A stretch of 10,392 nt of DNA from Gammaproteobacteria bacterium (lineage in GTDB: Bacteria > Pseudomonadota > Gammaproteobacteria > Pseudomonadales > Azotimanducaceae). The DNA lies in NCBI GenBank assembly GCA_018667205.1, contig JABIVN010000359.1, positions 1 through 10,392 on the forward strand, in the 5' to 3' direction. Below the pieces are notes generated by a model, which saw only the letters and a list, made by a program, of their open reading frames with translations, did not search any database and was not told the DNA's origin. Every line of letters starts with the position of its first letter. Position 1 is the first letter of the stretch. Both the position numbers and the translations under genes were made by a program. Shown here piece after piece: positions 7,354 through 10,392 of this stretch.

Positions 7354-8106
7354 TCACTGCGCCGTAAACCCACCATCCACACTTAGCACGGAACCCTGGC
7401 ACAAGCTGGAGTCAGCTGAGGCAAAAAAGAAAATTGCACCGGCCACTTCTTCCGCTTTACCCATTCGTCCGATTGGCATGGTACCGGTCAGCATTTCCTT
7501 CGCTTCACTTTTGTCCGGCATAAGATCGGTCCACCTTTCCATCATGCCGGTATCAATGACCCCAGGACAAACACAGTTGATTCTGACCCCGGTGTTGGCC
7601 AATTCAATGGCCATGTCCCTGGTAAAAACCACCAGTCCACCTTTAGCGCTGCCGTAAGCGGTTGAAAGCGGGAATCCAACCAGCCCATTTAGCGACGAAA
7701 TATTGATAACGCTACCCGAACCCCGCTCAACCATAGGTGGTACAAAATGTTTGCAGACCAACCATGGACCCTTCAGGTCTGTATCCAGCACTCGATCCCA
7801 TTCGTCGACCGTTGTTTCATCGTAGGCGCGGTTCAGTTCCGAGCCCGCATTGTTAACAAGGACATCAATATGATCCCATCTTTTATAGGCCGCTTCTGAC
7901 GCCGCCTTAACTTCTTGTTCAAGGCGAACGTCGCACTTAACGGCAGATACTGCTTCGCCAAGTTCTTTCGCCAGCGCATTTGCCGCGTCAAGATTGATGT
8001 CAGCGATTAATACTTCTGCTCCCTCCTCGACGAAGCGGCGAGCGGTTGCGGCGCCTATGCCGCTGGAGCCGCCGGTGATGACACAATTCAGACCTTTTAA
8101 ACGCAT
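7354..8106 (-). CDS. Short-chain dehydrogenase/reductase (classical SDR), probably NAD(H)-type
   Basis: A complete 250-residue classical SDR. TGGSSGIG is at 11-18, NNAG at 85-88, Ser138 in INISS, and Y151-x-x-x-K155 in YGSAK; the C-terminal SVDGGFTAQ is typical. D36 at the end of strand beta-2 (IADIN) usually selects NAD(H), unlike the neighbouring SDR. One oddity: where the catalytic-tetrad Asn normally stands (x-N-L-K-G), the sequence reads TDLKG with Asp110; the codon is GAC, one base from an Asn codon. NCVCPGVIDTGMM is a common post-catalytic segment. It probably interconverts an alcohol and a ketone in catabolism. A perfect AAGGAGA lies 8 bases before ATG 8106. It is divergent from the flavoprotein gene across a 223-base region, which may mean shared control; the substrate is unknown. 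Confidence 0.93.
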   Translation of the reverse strand: MRLKGLNCVITGGSSGIGAATARRFVEEGAEVLIADINLDAANALAKELGEAVSAVKCDVRLEQEVKAASEAAYKRWDHIDVLVNNAGSELNRAYDETTVDEWDRVLDTDLKGPWLVCKHFVPPMVERGSGSVINISSLNGLVGFPLSTAYGSAKGGLVVFTRDMAIELANTGVRINCVCPGVIDTGMMERWTDLMPDKSEAKEMLTGTMPIGRMGKAEEVAGAIFFFASADSSLCQGSVLSVDGGFTAQ

Positions 8107-8114
8107 TGATTAAT

Positions 8115-8121
8115 TCTCCTT
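8115..8121 (-). promoter_or_regulatory. Strong Shine-Dalgarno for the SDR starting at 8106
   Basis: The minus strand reads AAGGAGA, with 8 bases to the ATG. It is the best ribosome-binding site in the window and suggests well-translated mRNA. Confidence 0.85.
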
Positions 8122-8184
8122 AAATAAAGCCGTAATCGTAGCACTACCGGCGGTGATTTCTTGTTAAATGATCGCGAGCATGAG

Positions 8185-8300
8185 ATTCCTCCACTCCGCT
8201 TCGCCGGGTCGGAATGACGGCGGGGTACCGGACCGCCTCGGCTACGGTCGGAATGACAGTGGAAAACCGGCCACTTCGGGTTCGGCCGGAATGATGGTGG
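8185..8300. repeat. Three hairpin-forming intergenic repeat units (GGAATGA-type, period 38-39)
   Basis: The core GGAATGA occurs at 8211-8217, 8250-8256 and 8288-8294, i.e. at intervals of 39 and 38 bases, each preceded by TCGG or CCGG and followed by a G-rich segment ending in TGG or CGGGG. Each unit can fold. Unit 1 pairs ATTCC (8185-8189) with GGAAT (8211-8215). Unit 2 pairs CCGGACCG (8228-8235, one bulged G) with CGGTCGG (8245-8251). Unit 3 pairs CCGGCC (8267-8272) with GGCCGG (8284-8289). The arrangement resembles the dispersed TTCCTC...TTCG...GGAATGA intergenic repeats found in many bacterial genomes. The units lie in the divergent promoter region between the SDR and flavoprotein genes and are open in two frames, which creates false N-terminal extensions. 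Confidence 0.7.
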
Positions 8301-8317
8301 CACGGGCGGAAATAGCC

Positions 8318-8323
8318 TATATT
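8318..8323 (+). promoter_or_regulatory. Possible -10 element just before the flavoprotein start
   Basis: TATATT matches the sigma-70 -10 consensus at 5 of 6 bases. It ends 6 bases before ATG 8330, so a transcript from it would begin at or next to the ATG and be leaderless. No good -35 is present 16-18 bases upstream (TGGTGG at 17), so it may be chance. Confidence 0.2.
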
Positions 8324-8329
8324 GTCAGG

Positions 8330-9712
8330 ATGAATAGAGACTACGACGTGATAGTGATTGGTTCAGGTGCCGCAGGTTTAGCTGCTGCTGTCGCTGCCGC
8401 AGATGAAGGTGCCAGCGTTTTGATTGTCGAGGGTGACAAACAAGTGGGTGGTTCGTCACGGCTTAGCGGCGGGCATTTTTATGCTGCCGGCACCTCAGTC
8501 CAGGTAGAGGCTGGCGTTATTGGCGATACGCCAGACGCCATGTTTGAACATTACATGACACTCAACCAATGGCTGGTTGATCCTGCCGTGGTTCGTCGAT
8601 ACTGCGACCAAAGTGCGCCTACCTTCGAGTGGGTAAAGAACCTTGGCGTCAAATTTTCCAAGGAAGGTGTTTATCCCTCCGGTGTTGGTTCAACGCCGCG
8701 TGGCCACCAACCGGAAGGTGGCGGCGAACAAGTAGTCAACATCCTGGATGGCCACCGCAGTCACAAGGATGTCGACATCGTTTTGAATTCACGCGTTAGC
8801 GCCCTGTTAACCGACGAAGACGGTCGCGTAAATGGCATCAGCATTGGCGATGACCAGGCCACTTGCGGCGCTGTCATCATGGCAACCGGCGGGTTTGGTG
8901 CCAACCCGGAGATGATTGAAAAGTACTACCCACAAGCCTCAGCCACCGGAGACTGGCGCTGGTATATCGGCACCGAGGGCGCCCAGGGCGACGGCATTAC
9001 ACTCGGAGAATCTGTCGGTGCAGCTGTCGACGGGCATGATCGCGGGCTGTTACTGGTGACGCCTGGTTTCGGCCGGGACCTTGAGGTTCTGCTGCCAGGC
9101 TGGCTAATTCTAGTCAACAAAGAGGGCCGTCGTTTTACCGACGAGTCTGCACCCTACACGGTGCTTGGTGGGCTGATCCAGAACGAGGGCGGTCACGCGT
9201 TTGCGGTGTTTGATGAGACGGCTCGCACGGCTGCGAAGCCTAGCCCGATTTCACAGGCTAACTGGGTGAGTGACGTGCTTCACCAAAAAGCAGAGGAAGG
9301 CCGCATCTACCGCGAAGAGACGTTGGAGGACCTGGCCGCAGCGATGCAGGTTGATGTTGGCGGATTACTGGGCACTATCGAAAGATATAACAATGATGTT
9401 GTTTCTGGTGCAGACACTGCTTTCTTTAAGGCTAACGGACTGCAATCCGTGACCCGCGCCCCTTTCTATGGCGTTGAGATTAGGCCTGCCATTGTTTGCT
9501 GGACAGGCACTGGCGTGCGCGTCAGCGCAGATACAGCCGTGATGAACAAGCAGGAAAAAGCAATACCCGGGCTTTACGCCGCGGGTGAAACAATCGGCAA
9601 CCTGCACGGGGATAGATACATCGGCGGTGGCGGATCCTTCGGACCCTGTCTCGTTTTCGGAAAAATCGCGGGTGAAAATGCTGCCCGCTATGCGCGCGCG
9701 TTGAACGGCTAA
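8330..9712 (+). CDS. FAD-dependent oxidoreductase, fumarate reductase/3-ketosteroid dehydrogenase-like (FAD_binding_2)
   Basis: A complete 460-residue flavoprotein. Residues 5-34 form the FAD-binding Rossmann unit: YDVIVIG, GSGAAG at 11-16, and the ribose-binding E34 in LIVEG, followed by GGSSRLSGG. ATATGGFGANPEM-like strand-turn (MATGGFGANPE) is the second FAD contact. The C-terminus carries GLYAAGETIGNLHGDRYIGGGG (split as GLYAAGE at 414-420, H426, R429, GGGG from 432), then CLVFGKIAGENAA, the family's FAD-closing motif. Relatives reduce or desaturate C-C bonds next to a carbonyl (fumarate reductase, tricarballylate dehydrogenase, ketosteroid delta-1-dehydrogenase); which one this resembles most cannot be settled by eye. 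No signal peptide or heme motif is present, so it is cytoplasmic. ATG 8330 places GxGxxG at the usual distance; upstream in-frame codons belong to intergenic repeats. It has no good Shine-Dalgarno (AGG abuts the ATG). It is divergent from an SDR, a pairing typical of ring-compound catabolism. Confidence 0.88.
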   Translation: MNRDYDVIVIGSGAAGLAAAVAAADEGASVLIVEGDKQVGGSSRLSGGHFYAAGTSVQVEAGVIGDTPDAMFEHYMTLNQWLVDPAVVRRYCDQSAPTFEWVKNLGVKFSKEGVYPSGVGSTPRGHQPEGGGEQVVNILDGHRSHKDVDIVLNSRVSALLTDEDGRVNGISIGDDQATCGAVIMATGGFGANPEMIEKYYPQASATGDWRWYIGTEGAQGDGITLGESVGAAVDGHDRGLLLVTPGFGRDLEVLLPGWLILVNKEGRRFTDESAPYTVLGGLIQNEGGHAFAVFDETARTAAKPSPISQANWVSDVLHQKAEEGRIYREETLEDLAAAMQVDVGGLLGTIERYNNDVVSGADTAFFKANGLQSVTRAPFYGVEIRPAIVCWTGTGVRVSADTAVMNKQEKAIPGLYAAGETIGNLHGDRYIGGGGSFGPCLVFGKIAGENAARYARALNG

Positions 9713-9747
9713 GCGCTAGGAACAACGGTCTTTCCCCCGCAATTAAA

Positions 9748-9766
9748 ACTAACGTTTTTAGTTAGT
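9748..9766. promoter_or_regulatory. 19-base palindrome: operator or terminator candidate
   Basis: ACTAAC (9748-9753) and GTTAGT (9761-9766) are perfect complements around GTTTTTA. It lies 35 bases after the flavoprotein stop and about 190 bases before nuoA. The symmetric form with a 7-base centre resembles the operators of TetR-type repressors. Alternatively it is a weak stem-loop ending transcription of the flavoprotein gene, but the stem is AT-rich and the T run is in the loop. A second palindrome, AAATTAATTT (9772-9781), follows. Confidence 0.35.
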
Positions 9767-9882
9767 CGCAAAAATTAATTTCGCTTTTATGGTTGCGTTA
9801 GCGGATTTACAAGAGTAGTTTCTACGATTCCGGCATTGAGTTTATCTCAGCAGTAGTCGGCGATCTTCCACAGGAGATGGCC

Positions 9883-9957
9883 ATGCTTGCGAGTGTAGTC
9901 AATCGCTGTAGCCCGTTAGCAGTCCTGCTATGCGATTTTGTTCGGGGTGAGTTATGA
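9883..9957 (+). CDS. Small leader ORF (24 aa) overlapping the nuoA start
   Basis: The frame from ATG 9883 encodes 24 residues (MLASVVNRCSPLAVLLCDFV, then RGEL) and stops at TGA 9955-9957, which overlaps the nuoA ATG as ATGA. AGGAG at 9872-9876 is placed 6 bases before this ATG, a better ribosome site than nuoA's own GGTGAG, which lies only 2 bases from its start. A second in-frame ATG at 9877 abuts the AGGAG and is less likely. The peptide resembles no family I know. It could be a leader peptide that couples translation to nuoA, or chance. It contains a hairpin at 9917-9930. Existence as a translated ORF is plausible; function is unknown. Confidence 0.35.
   Translation: MLASVVNRCSPLAVLLCDFVRGEL
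9917..9930 (+). other. Perfect 6-bp inverted repeat inside the nuoA leader
   Basis: TAGCAG (9917-9922) and CTGCTA (9925-9930) are complementary around TC; as RNA it would be a 5-bp stem with a 4-base loop. It lies 23 bases before the nuoA ATG and within the small leader ORF, so passage of ribosomes would open it. A short TGAG/CTCA hairpin (9837-9849) lies further upstream. Confidence 0.3.
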
Positions 9958-10370
9958 CTGAGTCATCTCTCTGGCCCCTGGTTATATATTTCGTCTCGAT
10001 TCTTGCTTTAGTCGGCATCATTTTAGTGTTGTCTGCATTGCTCGGCGAGCGTTCTCCTATGGAACGCGCCAGGGCAGAGCCATTTGAAGCGGGCGTTGTG
10101 CACATTGGTTCTGCCCAGATGCCCCTTTCAGTAGAGTTCTATCTGGTCGCTATATTCTTTGTAATCTTTGACCTGGAAACGGTGTTCATCTTTGCTTGGG
10201 CTGTCGCATTTTATGAACTTGGTGTATTCGGGTTCCTGGCCATCTCTGTTTTTATTCTCATTCTTGTCGTCGCACTGATCTACGAATGGAAATCCGGCGC
10301 TCTTGACTGGGGAATCAAAACCCGCAAAGCACTACCTGCCGGGTTCACGCTTCAAAAGCTGGAGAACTGA
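9954..10370 (+). CDS. nuoA: NADH-quinone oxidoreductase subunit A (complex I)
   Basis: A complete 138-residue subunit of the membrane arm of proton-pumping complex I (E. coli NuoA is 147). Three hydrophobic segments are visible at about 7-30, 62-84 and 90-110. The signature EPFEAG (42-47), GSA (52-54) and FYLVAIFFVIFDLE (62-75) aligns with E. coli NuoA; E45, D73 and E75 correspond to E. coli E51, D79 and E81, which are important for activity. GALDW at 115-119 is also conserved. The loop residue is Ala (FEAG), not the Cys of mitochondrial ND3. It sits at the start of the nuo operon, with nuoB 2 bases after its stop. The start overlaps the stop of a small upstream ORF (ATGA). Expression is probably driven from the 241-base region upstream; no convincing -35/-10 pair was found there. 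Confidence 0.97.
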   Translation: MTESSLWPLVIYFVSILALVGIILVLSALLGERSPMERARAEPFEAGVVHIGSAQMPLSVEFYLVAIFFVIFDLETVFIFAWAVAFYELGVFGFLAISVFILILVVALIYEWKSGALDWGIKTRKALPAGFTLQKLEN

Positions 10371-10372
10371 GC

Positions 10373-10392
10373 ATGGAATGGAGCCTAACCCA
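10373..10392 (+). CDS. nuoB: NADH-quinone oxidoreductase subunit B, first six codons
   Basis: ATG at 10373 opens MEWSLT and runs off the window. The start resembles the MDYTLT start of E. coli NuoB, and nuoB normally follows nuoA. GGAG at 10361-10364 lies 8 bases upstream, and the gap after the nuoA stop is 2 bases. The call rests on order and a short N-terminus; NuoB carries the N2 iron-sulfur cluster, whose Cys residues lie outside the window. Confidence 0.75.

Noticed and set aside
8185..8300. CRISPR array
   Set aside because: Only short cores are shared, there are no unique spacers between identical repeats, and no cas genes are present.
8097..8303. Small minus-strand ORF of 68 codons across the repeats
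   Set aside because: It is read through the hairpin repeats and overlaps the SDR start and its ribosome site; peptides of this kind are common artefacts of such repeats.
8168..8329. N-terminal extension of the flavoprotein by 54 codons
   Set aside because: The extension is translated intergenic repeat DNA without homology to the family; ATG 8330 gives the normal distance to GxGxxG.
9853..9953. tRNA gene ahead of nuoA
   Set aside because: A tRNA often lies near nuoA in related genomes, but no T-arm GGTTCGA-type box, acceptor stem pairing or CCA end is found here.

Overview
The window reads as ordinary chromosomal DNA of a gram-negative proteobacterium, most likely a gammaproteobacterium. The NuoA at the right end has the E. 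coli-type pattern (PFE-G, then GSA, then FYLVA-FFVIFD-E), there is a long inner-membrane-anchored AsmA-like protein, and purine-rich Shine-Dalgarno sequences precede several genes. By eye the GC content is in the low fifties. The mix of a carotenoid-cleavage-type oxygenase, a family VIII-type esterase, two short-chain dehydrogenases and an FAD-dependent dehydrogenase suggests a heterotroph that metabolises lipophilic or ring compounds. A marine lineage is plausible but unproven. There are no transposases, integrases, phage genes, CRISPR arrays, tRNAs or rRNAs.

Layout from left to right. (1) Positions 2-1383, plus strand: the C-terminal part of a carotenoid oxygenase, followed 2 bases later by a class I SAM-dependent methyltransferase. 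(2) Positions 1380-2603, minus strand: a beta-lactamase-fold serine hydrolase/esterase whose stop codon overlaps the methyltransferase stop. (3) Positions 2840-6214, plus strand: a 1124-residue AsmA-like envelope protein. (4) Positions 6241-6993, minus strand: a first SDR oxidoreductase, convergent with the AsmA gene. (5) Positions 6994-7353: a 360-base stretch without a gene. (6) Positions 7354-8106, minus strand: a second SDR. (7) A divergent intergenic region holding three hairpin-forming repeat units at about 38-39 base spacing. (8) Positions 8330-9712, plus strand: an FAD-dependent fumarate-reductase/ketosteroid-dehydrogenase-like flavoprotein. (9) A 241-base leader with a 19-base palindrome and a small ORF that overlaps the nuoA start as ATGA. 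(10) Positions 9954 to the end, plus strand: nuoA and the first codons of nuoB, the start of the respiratory complex I operon.

How the genes may work together is inference. The oxygenase, methyltransferase, esterase, SDRs and flavoprotein could handle parts of one catabolic route for a terpenoid-, steroid- or stilbene-like substrate, but they lie on alternating strands and are not one operon. The two SDRs appear to prefer different cofactors: the first has an Arg (NADP-like) and the second an Asp (NAD-like) at the end of strand beta-2. The AsmA-like and nuo genes are housekeeping or envelope functions unrelated to that theme. I see no clearly new multi-gene system. The best leads are the hairpin repeat array, the nuoA leader ORF, and an Asn-to-Asp change in the catalytic tetrad region of the second SDR.
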